64,000 bases of DNA from Desulfitobacterium dehalogenans ATCC 51507 (GTDB taxonomy: Bacteria > Bacillota > Desulfitobacteriia > Desulfitobacteriales > Desulfitobacteriaceae), in assembly GCF_000243155.2 (NCBI RefSeq), contig NC_018017.1, forward strand, positions 3,906,001 to 3,970,000, given 5' to 3'. Position 1 is the first letter of the stretch; every line of letters starts with the position of its first letter. The notes under the pieces are model-generated. The model was not told the origin of the DNA. It ran no database searches and saw only the letters and a program-made list of their open reading frames with translations. Below, in pieces: positions 25,316-34,256 of the stretch. The translations under genes were made by a program, and so were the position numbers.

Positions 25316-27091
25316 TTAGCGGATTGGGTATTTGCCCTTTTCCACCACTAGCTTAGCAATCTCTTGGCGAAGTCCGATCATATCAACATTGGGGCGGCGT
25401 AAGAGCTTACGCATTCCTGCCAGAACAGTGCTCAGGGAATCACCTTGCTCAGCAGCACAAATGACTTCTTTAGCGTGTTGCTCGATGATATTCATAGCAC
25501 TGTAAGCTCCCAAGGTGGCAGCCTTTTCCACAAAGAGCTTGTGGTCATCGGTGACATCCATATCCTGAACTTTCAAGGCGCGGAGAACGCCGCTTTCCAT
25601 AGCGTAGACCTGGAGAATCATTTCGGCCATACCAAGGAGAACATATTGATTATCTTTTAGCTCCATTCCTAAGTTCTGAGCTGCAATTCCAGCAGCCATT
25701 AAGCAGAGCTTCTTAGCCTTTTGGGTCATATCCAGAAGAGCCGCCAGCCCTTCTTCCTCTGAACCTAAGCCGGCAGACATGAGGTCTTTGCTGACGTTCT
25801 TTGCAGCTGCCAGAAGTGGCAGTTCACCGCTCATAGCCCGTTTGAGCAAGGTGCCGGGGACGAGTAAGCGGTTGATTTCATTGGTTCCTTCGAAGAGACG
25901 GTTAATGCGGGAATCCCGATACATACGCTCAATGGGATATTCTGCGATAAAGCCATATCCACCATGAATCTGTACCCCTTCATCTACTGCCAGATCCAGA
26001 ACCTCAGAGGCCAGAACCTTGTTTAACGAGCACTCGATAGCATACTCTTCGATGGCTTTGCCGGCTTCTTTACGGCAATCGCCTGTGACATCCAGATCTT
26101 TGCAGGCTTCTTCCATCAGACCGGCAGTACGATAGACCACACTTTCTGCCAGATAAGTCTGGGTAGCAATCTCGGCAAACTTAGTTTGAATAGCACCGAA
26201 GGAGCTTAAGGGAACACCAAACTGCTTGCGCTCGCCGGCATATTTCAGAGTGACTTCTAAAGCAAGCTGAGCACTTCCGATAGCCGCAGCAGCCAGTTTG
26301 AAGCGTCCAACGTTCAGAATATTAAAGGCAACTACGTGGCCGCGGCCCAATTCGCCGACGACATTCTCTACAGGAACGGCAACATCTTCCAGGATAACTT
26401 GACGGGTGGAGGATCCTTTGATTCCCATCTTCTTCTCTTCCGGTCCGAAGGATACACCCGGCATAGTCCGCTCAACGATAAAGTTGGTGAGCTTACCATC
26501 CACTTTAGCGTAAACCAGGAAGATATCAGCAAAACCAGCATTGGTGATAAATTGCTTGGTTCCGTTGAGAATGTAGTGGGTTCCTTCAGCATTAAGAACT
26601 GCTGTGCTCTTGGCCCCTAGGGCATCCGAACCGGATCCGGGCTCGGTAAGGCAGTAAGCGGCAATTTTTTCCCCTGAGGCAAGGCCGGGGAGGTACTTTG
26701 CCTTTTGCTCCGGAGTACCGAAGTAGACGATGGGAAGGGTTCCGATTCCGGTATGAGCGGCGAAGGCTACGGCAAAGGAAGAGCCACGAGGAACCTCTTC
26801 ACCGACGACAACTGTTGAGAACTTATCCATGCTCATGCCGCCTAAATCTTCGGGGATCTCTAAGCCGAGAAGTCCCAACTCACCGGCTTGAGCCATAAAA
26901 CCGCGGATGAGGCCATCTTCCTGTTCTTCGAGAGCTTCGATCTTGGGCCCTATTTCTTTTTCTACGAAGTTACGGGTCATTTTCTTAAGCTGTAAATGAT
27001 CCTCGTTTAATTCCTCTGGGATATATACTTGCTCAGGAGTTACATCGGCAAGCAGGAAGCCGCCGCCTTTAAGGCCTAATTCCAATTCCAT
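25316..27091 (-). CDS. fadE: Acyl-CoA dehydrogenase, long form (FadE type)
   Basis: 591 residues starting at ATG 27091 behind GAGAGGAG. It oxidises acyl-CoA to enoyl-CoA with FAD and passes electrons to Etf. The classic fold spans about residues 30-420, with signatures YCLTEPGSGSDALG, FITNAGFADIFLVYAK, YAGERKQFGVPLSSFGAIQ and IHGGYGFIAEYPIERMYRDSR followed by LFEGTNEI. A C-terminal helical extension of about 170 residues marks the long subfamily seen in Bacillus FadE. A large palindromic element (R2) separates it from thiolase and FadN, although all run in the same direction. Confidence 0.93.
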   Translation of the reverse strand: MELELGLKGGGFLLADVTPEQVYIPEELNEDHLQLKKMTRNFVEKEIGPKIEALEEQEDGLIRGFMAQAGELGLLGLEIPEDLGGMSMDKFSTVVVGEEVPRGSSFAVAFAAHTGIGTLPIVYFGTPEQKAKYLPGLASGEKIAAYCLTEPGSGSDALGAKSTAVLNAEGTHYILNGTKQFITNAGFADIFLVYAKVDGKLTNFIVERTMPGVSFGPEEKKMGIKGSSTRQVILEDVAVPVENVVGELGRGHVVAFNILNVGRFKLAAAAIGSAQLALEVTLKYAGERKQFGVPLSSFGAIQTKFAEIATQTYLAESVVYRTAGLMEEACKDLDVTGDCRKEAGKAIEEYAIECSLNKVLASEVLDLAVDEGVQIHGGYGFIAEYPIERMYRDSRINRLFEGTNEINRLLVPGTLLKRAMSGELPLLAAAKNVSKDLMSAGLGSEEEGLAALLDMTQKAKKLCLMAAGIAAQNLGMELKDNQYVLLGMAEMILQVYAMESGVLRALKVQDMDVTDDHKLFVEKAATLGAYSAMNIIEQHAKEVICAAEQGDSLSTVLAGMRKLLRRPNVDMIGLRQEIAKLVVEKGKYPIR

Positions 27092-27209
27092 AGTATTTTC
27101 TCCTCTCTCAATCTTGGTTGGTTTTTGGATCTTTTGGGGGCTTCATTTGGGATCTTTGCTGGGGTCGTTCTATCTCTTTATTGGGGTCACTGCTCTTTAT
27201 TTGGGTCAG
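27092..27209. repeat. Degenerate short tandem repeat upstream of fadE
   Basis: Between 27130 and 27209 the phrase TTTGGGGTC / TTTGGGTC recurs four or five times, spaced by CT-rich bases (for example CTTTATTGGGGTCACTG, CTCTTTATTTGGGTCAG). It abuts repeat R2. It may be a relic of element insertion. Confidence 0.4.
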
Positions 27210-27388
27210 GTAGCTTTTCGCACATCATTCACTCATTAGCTCCAGGGCTGGCGCTCCCGCTTTCGCAGCAACTCCGCCAAACCTCAGGGTAATACCTGAA
27301 GTGAACCATGGCTCCGCTACCGCTACGAAAGCTTTGTTCGCCTGAACGCCCTTCCGCTAAAATCGTTCATTCTTGTGCGAAAAGCTAC
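27210..27388 (+). repeat. Module A of R2
   Basis: Outer arms GTAGCTTTTCGCACA (27210-27224) and TGTGCGAAAAGCTAC (27374-27388) differ from the other copies by one A:T to T:A swap on both sides. The inner arms are GCTTTCGCAGC (27259-27269) and GCTACGAAAGC (27322-27332). The loop holds a CCTCAGG-type hairpin. Confidence 0.8.
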
Positions 27389-27496
27389 GCTTATTCTGCA
27401 TGTAAGATCAGGTAATTCTTTGAAGTCTAAGCTGAGGCGGGAAACCTGTCTTCCCGTCTTCCTATCTTCCTATCCCACCGTATCGCAAAAGAAGAC

Positions 27497-27715
27497 CCAA
27501 GGATTTTGCTTGACAGTAGAGAACGGCTTCTAAGCGAGCAGTTAACCGTTCTTCGCGAAGAGCTTACAGCGGAGTCGGGTTGGAAACAGGACGTTTCCAA
27601 CCCGCTAGAGAGCCAAGGATGGCGATTTAGCGGGGAACCCGACGGAGCTGAAAGCTTGAGCGATTAGAACGGGTACGCGCAGCTTATAGAGTGAACGGGG
27701 CAAGCAAAATCCTGG
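27497..27715 (+). repeat. Module B of R2
   Basis: Arms TTTTGCTTG (27504-27512) and CAAGCAAAA (27701-27709). Inside are CCGTTCT/AGAACGG (27546, 27666), GAGCT/AGCTT (27560, 27653), GTCGGGTT/AACCCGAC (27574, 27636) and CGCTA/TAGCG (27603, 27628). The central hairpin with loop AGGAC is unchanged from other copies. Confidence 0.8.
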
Positions 27716-27737
27716 AGAACGCTCGTGAACAGTGGCC

Positions 27738-28892
27738 TTATAGAAGCTCGTAGACTCCTGCGGCTCCCATACCACCGCCGATGCACATGGTGACCATGCC
27801 GTATTTAAGGCCGCGGCGTTTCATTTCATGGAGCAGGGTAGCAGTAAGTTTGGCTCCGGTGCATCCGAGGGGGTGTCCGAAGGCGATGGCGCCGCCGTTG
27901 GGATTGACCTTAGCCGGGTCGATACCCAGGGTCTTGATGATGGCGAGGGACTGGGAGGCAAAAGCCTCGTTGAGCTCAAACAGATCGATTTGATCAAGGG
28001 TTAAGCCCACCTGCTTAAGAACTTTGGGGATGGCTTTGATGGGGCCGATTCCCATGAGTTCCGCCTCAACCCCTGCGACTGCGAAACCGCGCCATACGGC
28101 AAGGGGTTTCAGGTCCAGTTCTTTGACCTTTTCCTCGGACATAAGGAGCGTTGCTGCGGCACCGTCACTGGTCTGAGAGGAGTTCCCTGCCGTAACGCAT
28201 CCACCGTTTTTGAAGGCGGGTTTTAGTTTGCCGAGGGATTCCACGGTACTATCGGCACGAATTCCTTCGTCTTTACTAAACCATACTTCTCCCTTTTTAC
28301 CACTGGAGATAAGAACAGGAACGATCTCTTCATCAAAACGGCCGCTGACTTGAGCTGCGTGAGCCTTATGATGACTGGATGCTGCAAACTCATCTTGTTG
28401 TTCCCGAGTAATTTCATATTTTTTGGCTACATTCTCGGCAGTAAGTCCCATAGAGAGGTAGACTTCCGGACAATGCTCCATCATGTAAGGGTTGGGGGCC
28501 GGTTTGCCGCCGCCCATGGGGACTGCAGACATGCTTTCTGCTCCACCGGCTAACATAGCATCGGCTTCTCCCAGACGGATTCTGTCCGCTGCTAAGGAGA
28601 TGGCTTGCAGTCCTGAGGAACAAAAGCGATTGATGGTGAGTCCGGAGACATCGATAGGGAGACCTGCCCGCAGGGCAATCACCCGAGCCATGTTCATCCC
28701 TTGTTCTCCTTCAGGAAAGGAACAACCGATGACACAATCATCAATATCTGCGGGATTTAGATTGGGAGCACTTTTTAAAACATCTTGAATAACAAAAGCT
28801 GCCAGATCATCCGGACGCATGTGCGCTAAAGATCCCCGGCCGGCCTTTCCGATGGCAGTACGTTTCGCTTCAATAATAAATGCTTCTTTCAT
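27738..28892 (-). CDS. fadA: Acetyl-CoA acyltransferase (thiolase)
   Basis: 384 residues starting at ATG 28892 behind AGGAGGTG, 13 bases after the FadN gene. It cleaves 3-ketoacyl-CoA with CoA to acetyl-CoA and a shortened acyl-CoA. The nucleophilic Cys is in [12 protein letters not shown] (about residue 90). The second active-site block is [19 protein letters not shown] and the third is [11 protein letters not shown] near the C-terminus. The length and pairing with a bifunctional HAD/ECH protein match the Bacillus fadNA arrangement. Confidence 0.94.
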   Translation of the reverse strand: MKEAFIIEAKRTAIGKAGRGSLAHMRPDDLAAFVIQDVLKSAPNLNPADIDDCVIGCSFPEGEQGMNMARVIALRAGLPIDVSGLTINRFCSSGLQAISLAADRIRLGEADAMLAGGAESMSAVPMGGGKPAPNPYMMEHCPEVYLSMGLTAENVAKKYEITREQQDEFAASSHHKAHAAQVSGRFDEEIVPVLISSGKKGEVWFSKDEGIRADSTVESLGKLKPAFKNGGCVTAGNSSQTSDGAAATLLMSEEKVKELDLKPLAVWRGFAVAGVEAELMGIGPIKAIPKVLKQVGLTLDQIDLFELNEAFASQSLAIIKTLGIDPAKVNPNGGAIAFGHPLGCTGAKLTATLLHEMKRRGLKYGMVTMCIGGGMGAAGVYELL

Positions 28893-28905
28893 TATCCTTC
28901 ACCTC

Positions 28906-31293
28906 CTAATTCCTTAATGGCTTATTCTTGGTGAGCATATGTCGGATGCGATCCAGAGTCTTGGGCTCCCCAGCGAGGCTTAAGAACGCTTCCCTTTCCA
29001 CATCCAAAAGATATTGCTCATCCACTAAGGTTCCTGCTGGAATATCGCCGCCGGTCATGGCGTAAGCGAGTTTTTTCCCTAAGTGAGCATCGTACTCGGA
29101 GATATAGCGCCCTTCTTTCATGCCGTACAGAGCCATTTCCAGGAAAGCGCGGACTCCTGGTCCTGCGGCTTTGACCTTCTGGGGAATGATGGGACGGAAA
29201 TCTCTTGCTAAATCAATGACACGGGCTTTGGCATCGAGAAGAATATGGTCGGCATTCATGCTGTAGCGATCGCTTGCCCGTAAGAAGCCGAGCTTTCTAG
29301 CCATTTCCGCACTGGTAGAAACCTGGGCCATGGCTACCACTTCAAAGCGTTTGGCGAAGAAATAGTCCGGAGCGACGACCACACCGGGAAGAATTCCTTC
29401 CATGGCGCGCAGGGCCATTTCTTTGGTTCCGCCGCCGCCGGGAATAAGGCCAACACCCAACTCGACCAGACCCATATAGGTCTCCGCCGCAGGCTGGATA
29501 GCATGGGAATGGAGACAAATCTCAGTTCCACCGCCTAAAGTCATGCCAAAAGGAGCGGCTACGACAGGTTTCTTGGCGTATTTAAGGGCCATGGTTCCTC
29601 TTTGGAATTCGCGAACCATAAGATCCAAGTCATCCCAATTGCCTTCTTCTGCTTCCATCATAATCAGCATCAAGTTGGCACCGACGGCGAAATTCTTACC
29701 CTGGCTGCCAATCACCATACCTAAGTAGTTCTTTTCCACTTCCTCCAGAGACTTGTGGATCATATTCATGATATCTCCACCGATGGAGTTGTTCGGTGAA
29801 TGGAATTCCAGACAGGCTACTCCGTCACCCATATCAACTAAGCTGGCACCGGAATTGCCGAAGATCTTTTTGCCTTGTTTATGAGCTTTTTTAAGGGAGA
29901 ATGAATAGGGGCTGACGACCTTTTCCTTATACTCCCCATCAGCATAGTATAGAGTGTCCCCGCTTTCAGTCTTTTGATAGAAGCACTCTTTACCTTCAGC
30001 CAGCAGTTTTTCCACGATCTCGGGTAAAGTACCGCCTTCAGCTACGATACGATCCGCGGTAGCTTTAACGCCTAAGGCATCCCAAGTTTCAAAGGGACCC
30101 ATTTCCCAGTTGAAGCCCAGCTTCATGCCGGCATCAAGAGCTGTAATATCGTCGGCGATTTGGGGAGCCAGACGGGCTGCATAAAGGAGAACTTCCTTTA
30201 AGACATTCCAAGCGAATTCTGCCCCAGGATCTTTGCCGTTGACTAAGGTTTTCATCTTATCTTTAAGACCGCCCGCATTCTTGGCTTTATCCAGGCAGGC
30301 AAATTTGACCTTCTTCTTGGGAACATACTCCATGGTATTGGGATCAAGAACCTGAATCTCTTTGCCTTCTGCTGTCTTTACTTTTTTATAGAAGCCTTGC
30401 TTGCTTTTATCTCCCAACCAGCCGTTTTTGATCATGGTGTGAATGAAATCCGGCATGACGAAGAATTCTTTTTCTTCAGGTACATTATCCCCTACGTTAT
30501 TGGCTACATGAACAAAGGTGTCTAAGCCCACCATATCCACGGTCCGGAAGGAGGCGGACTTAGGACGTCCCATCACCGGTCCGGTTAAGGCATCCACTTC
30601 ATCGATGGTTAAGCCGGAACGCTGCATCTCCCTAATGGTTGCAGCTAATCCGAAGACTCCGATGCGGTTGGCAATGAAGTTGGGGGTATCCTTAGCATAG
30701 ACGACCCCTTTGCCCAGCACCCGCTCTGCAAACTCTTCCATCTCTTGAATGACCGCAGGATCCGTGTTGGGTCCGGGAATCAATTCAAAAAGCTTCATAT
30801 AACGGGGGGGATTAAAGAAGTGGGTACCAAAGAAGGTCTTAGTAAATTCTTCAGGAAGTCCCTCCGTCATGGATTTTAGGGAAATACCGGAGGTGTTGGA
30901 GGTTACTATGGTTCCTGGGCGGACATTCTGGGCAACCTTCTTAAAAAGGTCAATTTTTATGTCTAAGCGCTCTACAACCACTTCAATGACCCAATCCACT
31001 TCTTTCAAACGAACCAGATCGTCCTCAAAGTTACCGACTTCGATACGATCCGCAAATTCCGGAACAAATAAAGGAGCTGGGTTCATCTTGATAAGTTTGG
31101 CTTTGTTGGACGCGGCAAAACGATTTCTAACCTTGGGGGATTCTAAGGTCAGTCCGGCTGCCTCTTCCTCCGGCAACAAACTAGGGGGTACTATATCCAG
31201 CAGTAAACTGGGAATCCCGGCATTGGCGAGATGGGCTGCGATGGTGCTTCCCATAACCCCTGAGCCTAAAACCGCTACCTTGTATATAGGCAT
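28906..31293 (-). CDS. fadN: Bifunctional 3-hydroxyacyl-CoA dehydrogenase / enoyl-CoA hydratase
   Basis: I choose ATG 31293, six bases after GGAGG; an ATG six bases earlier sits on the ribosome site itself. The 795-residue product begins with an NAD-binding fold (VLGSGVMGSTIAAHLANAGI), has the dehydrogenase motif FFGTHFFNPPRYMKLFELIPG with its catalytic His, and two C-terminal HCDH subdomains. A crotonase domain follows (about 470-700; IGSQGKNFAVGANL, LVELGVGLIPGGGGTKE). The domain order is the reverse of E. coli FadB and equals Bacillus FadN. It catalyses the middle two steps of beta-oxidation and is co-transcribed with thiolase. Confidence 0.93.
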   Translation of the reverse strand: MPIYKVAVLGSGVMGSTIAAHLANAGIPSLLLDIVPPSLLPEEEAAGLTLESPKVRNRFAASNKAKLIKMNPAPLFVPEFADRIEVGNFEDDLVRLKEVDWVIEVVVERLDIKIDLFKKVAQNVRPGTIVTSNTSGISLKSMTEGLPEEFTKTFFGTHFFNPPRYMKLFELIPGPNTDPAVIQEMEEFAERVLGKGVVYAKDTPNFIANRIGVFGLAATIREMQRSGLTIDEVDALTGPVMGRPKSASFRTVDMVGLDTFVHVANNVGDNVPEEKEFFVMPDFIHTMIKNGWLGDKSKQGFYKKVKTAEGKEIQVLDPNTMEYVPKKKVKFACLDKAKNAGGLKDKMKTLVNGKDPGAEFAWNVLKEVLLYAARLAPQIADDITALDAGMKLGFNWEMGPFETWDALGVKATADRIVAEGGTLPEIVEKLLAEGKECFYQKTESGDTLYYADGEYKEKVVSPYSFSLKKAHKQGKKIFGNSGASLVDMGDGVACLEFHSPNNSIGGDIMNMIHKSLEEVEKNYLGMVIGSQGKNFAVGANLMLIMMEAEEGNWDDLDLMVREFQRGTMALKYAKKPVVAAPFGMTLGGGTEICLHSHAIQPAAETYMGLVELGVGLIPGGGGTKEMALRAMEGILPGVVVAPDYFFAKRFEVVAMAQVSTSAEMARKLGFLRASDRYSMNADHILLDAKARVIDLARDFRPIIPQKVKAAGPGVRAFLEMALYGMKEGRYISEYDAHLGKKLAYAMTGGDIPAGTLVDEQYLLDVEREAFLSLAGEPKTLDRIRHMLTKNKPLRN

Positions 31294-31345
31294 AGTCATC
31301 CTCCTTCTTTGAATAGCCTTTGTTCTTTGATTTTTAAATTTATGA

Positions 31346-31355
31346 ATATTCAGTC
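31346..31355. promoter_or_regulatory. TGAATATTCA palindrome upstream of fadN
   Basis: This perfect 10-base palindrome lies about 50 bases before the fadN start. It resembles the TGAAT...ATTCA ends of the FadR-type box but is much shorter, so it is at best a weak operator. Confidence 0.3.
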
Positions 31356-31365
31356 TTTTACTTCT

Positions 31366-31403
31366 AGAGAAAGCCCTCAGATCCTCTAAATTAATGGCTT
31401 TCT
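31366..31403 (-). terminator. Hairpin after the TetR/FadR gene
   Basis: The arms AGAGAAAGCC and GGCTTTCTCT enclose an 18-base AT-rich loop. The T-run is weak, so this is a possible terminator or leader structure before fadN. Confidence 0.45.
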
Positions 31404-31533
31404 CTGAGAAAATTTACATTTTTTAATCCAAATTTTTAAAATCCTTATTTTACCCCTTTATTCTCTAAGCCCAAATTACATCTCTTCCTCTAATCTCTCT
31501 GCCTCTACCTTTCCACCTTATCTCCCTCTTCCC

Positions 31534-32127
31534 CTATTCCTTTGGCAATCCAAGAGCCCCCGAGAACAACTTCAACATACAGTCTGTTTCCTTGCTCAAG
31601 GACCGCTCAGACCGTGCGAAAATCCAATCTGTAGTCGCTCGATCGATGGTGCCGAAAACCATTTGGCGTGCAACACGTACATTGAGTGAAGGAATAATTT
31701 CGTTTTGCTTTATTCCTTCTTCAATCACCTCCTCGACTAATCGAAAGTACTCTCTAAGCGGAACTGCAATAGCACTATACAAGCTTGAATTGGGTTGTCT
31801 TAATTCCACCTGGGTGACAGTTGCCAGAGCACGATTATTCTCCATATGGGTTAAGTGGGTGTGAACAATTGCCCTGAGACGACTTCGTGTATCCTGACAA
31901 GATTCCATCTTACTGCGAATGAGTTGGATAAAATCTCCCATTCTTTCGGTAAAGAGACGTATGAGGATGTCTTCTTTATTCTTAAAGTAGAGATAAATTG
32001 TCCCGTCAGCTACTCCTGCAATTCGAGCAATCTTCGACACTTGACACGAATGATAGCCAACCTCTGCAAATGCTTCTATTGCTGCATCTAAAATTCTTTC
32101 ATATTTGTCTTCTCGGGAAACAGCCAT
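31534..32127 (-). CDS. fadR: TetR family regulator, FadR-like (fatty-acid regulon)
   Basis: 197 residues starting at ATG 32127 behind AAGGAGA. The HTH is at residues 10-55 (ILDAAIEAFAEVGYHSCQVSKIARIAGVADGTIYLYFKNKEDILIRLF). In Bacillus, the TetR-type FadR represses beta-oxidation genes and is released by long-chain acyl-CoA. The sequence, its place between etfA and fadN, and a Bacillus FadR-type operator in front of etfB agree on the same role. It is on the minus strand like its neighbours, with about 145 bases upstream that could hold its own promoter. A stem (AGAGAAAGCC / GGCTTTCTCT, 31366-31403) lies downstream. Confidence 0.88.
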   Translation of the reverse strand: MAVSREDKYERILDAAIEAFAEVGYHSCQVSKIARIAGVADGTIYLYFKNKEDILIRLFTERMGDFIQLIRSKMESCQDTRSRLRAIVHTHLTHMENNRALATVTQVELRQPNSSLYSAIAVPLREYFRLVEEVIEEGIKQNEIIPSLNVRVARQMVFGTIDRATTDWIFARSERSLSKETDCMLKLFSGALGLPKE

Positions 32128-32271
32128 AATTCGTCTCCTTTTCTAGCTTTTTGACTTAATTAGACATCCTTTTTATCAAGCTTGTCAAGCTATCTTCTAC
32201 TCAGTATGGCTATCCGGAGTCGCAGATCCATTTGTTCTCTCATTCTTTGCAGACTAAGTGTTTACAATGGC

Positions 32272-33258
32272 TTAGGCCAGCTGCTTCTTAAACTCTTCTG
32301 TAAGCAAAGGAACGATTTCAAAGAGATCTCCGACAATACCATAATCTGCCACAGTAAAGATATTTGCTTCCGGATCCTTGTTAATAGCTACAATGACTTT
32401 GGAGGAACCCATTCCTGCCAAGTGTTGAATGGCTCCTGAAATTCCACAAGCGATATACAGTGTTGGGGAAACTGTCTTTCCAGTTTGACCCACCTGGAAT
32501 TTATATTCGCGATAACCTGAATCAACAGCTGCCCGGGAGGCCCCTACAGCGGCTCCAATGGCATCCGCGAGATCTTCAAGAATTTTAAAGTTTTCCGAAT
32601 TCTTCATAGCACGTCCGCCGGAAACGATAACATTGGCATCGGTAAGTTCAGGACGACTGGAGGCCTGACGAATGACTTCTTTGACTATGGCCTTGAGATC
32701 AGCGGCATCAATACTTGCTGCAACTTCCACCACTTCTGCCTGACGGTCTGAGTTCGGTGCAGCAACGCTGAAGCTGTTGGGACGGATGGTGGCCAGAATG
32801 GGGCGCGCCTCGGTAGCCATTTCTGCATAGGCCTTACCGGCGTAGATGGGACGCTTAAAACGTAATTTGTAATTAGAATCCACTGCAACGGCCACACAAT
32901 CCGATGCACAGCCCACTCCCAAGCGCTGGGCCAGGCGTGGAGCCAGATCCCTGCCAATTCCGGTATTCCCCATAACCACCACTTCGGGATCCTCATCCCG
33001 GATCACACGGTTAAGTACAGAGGTGTAAGCACCGGTGGTATAATCCTTTAAAGCTGCGTCATCTACAACCACCACTTTATCTGCACCGTAGGAAGCTGCC
33101 ACAGGAGCCAAATCCTTAACTCCCTGGCCCAATAGTACTCCTGTGAGGTCCAATCCGGCCATGTCCGCCAGACGTCGTCCTTCACTCAGGAGCTCCAAGG
33201 AGACCTTGCGAAGCTCCCCGTTATACTGCTCAAGTACAACTAAAATTCCCTTAGGCAT
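32272..33258 (-). CDS. etfA: Electron transfer flavoprotein alpha subunit
   Basis: I choose ATG 33258; a TTG nine bases earlier sits on the AGAGG site. The 328-residue product has the N-terminal ETF domain (VVVLEQ..GELRKVSLELLSEGRRLAD) and the C-terminal FAD-binding domain with the family signature VIVSGGRAMKNSENFKILEDLADAIGA and VAINKDPEANIF. It accepts electrons from acyl-CoA dehydrogenases. It is encoded 36 bases downstream of etfB in one operon under the FadR-type box. Confidence 0.95.
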   Translation of the reverse strand: MPKGILVVLEQYNGELRKVSLELLSEGRRLADMAGLDLTGVLLGQGVKDLAPVAASYGADKVVVVDDAALKDYTTGAYTSVLNRVIRDEDPEVVVMGNTGIGRDLAPRLAQRLGVGCASDCVAVAVDSNYKLRFKRPIYAGKAYAEMATEARPILATIRPNSFSVAAPNSDRQAEVVEVAASIDAADLKAIVKEVIRQASSRPELTDANVIVSGGRAMKNSENFKILEDLADAIGAAVGASRAAVDSGYREYKFQVGQTGKTVSPTLYIACGISGAIQHLAGMGSSKVIVAINKDPEANIFTVADYGIVGDLFEIVPLLTEEFKKQLA

Positions 33259-33293
33259 CCTTCTCAATCCTCTCTTTCCTTATTTTCCTTCAA

Positions 33294-34076
33294 TTAAATT
33301 ACTTTTGCTTCATTCATCAGGGCATTGACTAATTCGGCAACAGCTTGCGGAGGCTCTCCTTGGATTAGGCGGCCCGCTTGGCGAGCGGGAGGTAAGCTTA
33401 TATTGACCACCTTCATCTTAGCCCCTTGTGTACCGGCTTCAGCTGCTGATAATCCGAGATCAGCCAGGGTCAACGTCTTCAATTCCTTTTTCTTAGCTTT
33501 CATAATTCCTGCCACGGATGGATAGCGGGGTTCGTTCAAGCCTTTTTGGGCGGTAATTACGGCCGGCAGGGGCACTTCGAGGACTTCGCTCCCCCCATCG
33601 ATGTCACGGGACACTGTAGCTGTCATGCCTTCTACCTTCAACTCTGTAACTGTTGAAACCGACGGCACTCCCAACAGCTCTGCCAGACGGGTGGTCACTT
33701 GGCTCGAACCGTCATCAATGGCAATCCGTCCGGAAAGAATGATGTCGTAGGGGATGTTTTGAACAGCTTTAGCGAGAACGACCGCAGTAACAAATTCATC
33801 GCTGCCTTCTAAAGCAGGATCCTGAATGGCAACCGCTTTGTCCGCTCCCATGGCCAGGGCTGTCCGCAGCACTTCACTGACTTTGGGACCACCCATACTC
33901 AGTACCGTTACTTCTCCACCGAATTTTTCTTTGAGACGGATTCCCTCTTCCACAGCAAACTCATCATAGGGATTCATGATGAGATTCACTCCGGTAGAAT
34001 CAATTTGACCCTGTGGATTGATCACAATCTTCGCTTCGGTGTCAAATGTTTGTTTTAGACAAACCAATATGTTCAT
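33294..34076 (-). CDS. etfB: Electron transfer flavoprotein beta subunit
   Basis: 260 residues starting at ATG 34076 behind GGGGAAA. It pairs with EtfA, binds AMP or FAD, and contacts the dehydrogenase. The family blocks NPYDEFAVEEGIRLKEKFGG, MGADKAVAIQDP and PRYPSVAGIMKAKKKELK are present. The length is typical of non-bifurcating or bifurcating EtfB alike, so bifurcation cannot be judged from what I see. It is first in the operon; its promoter carries the perfect FadR-type palindrome. Confidence 0.95.
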   Translation of the reverse strand: MNILVCLKQTFDTEAKIVINPQGQIDSTGVNLIMNPYDEFAVEEGIRLKEKFGGEVTVLSMGGPKVSEVLRTALAMGADKAVAIQDPALEGSDEFVTAVVLAKAVQNIPYDIILSGRIAIDDGSSQVTTRLAELLGVPSVSTVTELKVEGMTATVSRDIDGGSEVLEVPLPAVITAQKGLNEPRYPSVAGIMKAKKKELKTLTLADLGLSAAEAGTQGAKMKVVNISLPPARQAGRLIQGEPPQAVAELVNALMNEAKVI

Positions 34077-34101
34077 CTCGTTTCCCCTTTCTCCTGGTTC
34101 C

Positions 34102-34119
34102 TGAATGAATACTCATTCA
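34102..34119. promoter_or_regulatory. FadR-type operator in the etfB promoter
   Basis: TGAATGAATACTCATTCA is a palindrome with 7-base arms and a 4-base centre. It matches the TGAATGA-N4-TCATTCA box described for TetR-family FadR of Firmicutes. It sits 26 bases upstream of the etfB start, where bound repressor would block transcription. Confidence 0.8.
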
Positions 34120-34256
34120 TTTTTATAATATATAATATCAAATCCCCGGACAAAACGGAATACTATTTTTTAAAATATTTTATATTTCCTTAATTATCTG
34201 ATTATTCATAAAAAAATGTTTCCTTCAAAGCCTTTTCGTGATATGCTGTTCGATAA

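Larger units (their letters stand above)
27210..27715 (+). repeat. Nested palindromic element, copy R2 (inside the fad gene cluster)
   Basis: Module A (27210-27388) is followed by module B (27497-27715). R2 is the most diverged copy. Its stems carry paired changes relative to R1, R3 and R4, and it has no mini-element and no tag. It lies between the stop of thiolase (27738) and the fadE start, in opposite orientation to those genes. Confidence 0.8.

Noticed and set aside
27210-27715. Assigning a transcribed strand to the repeats from G-U pairs
   Set aside because: One wobble pair in module B of R2 favours the plus strand, while one mismatch in module A of R2 would be a wobble only on the minus strand, so the evidence conflicts and does not separate RNA from DNA hairpins.
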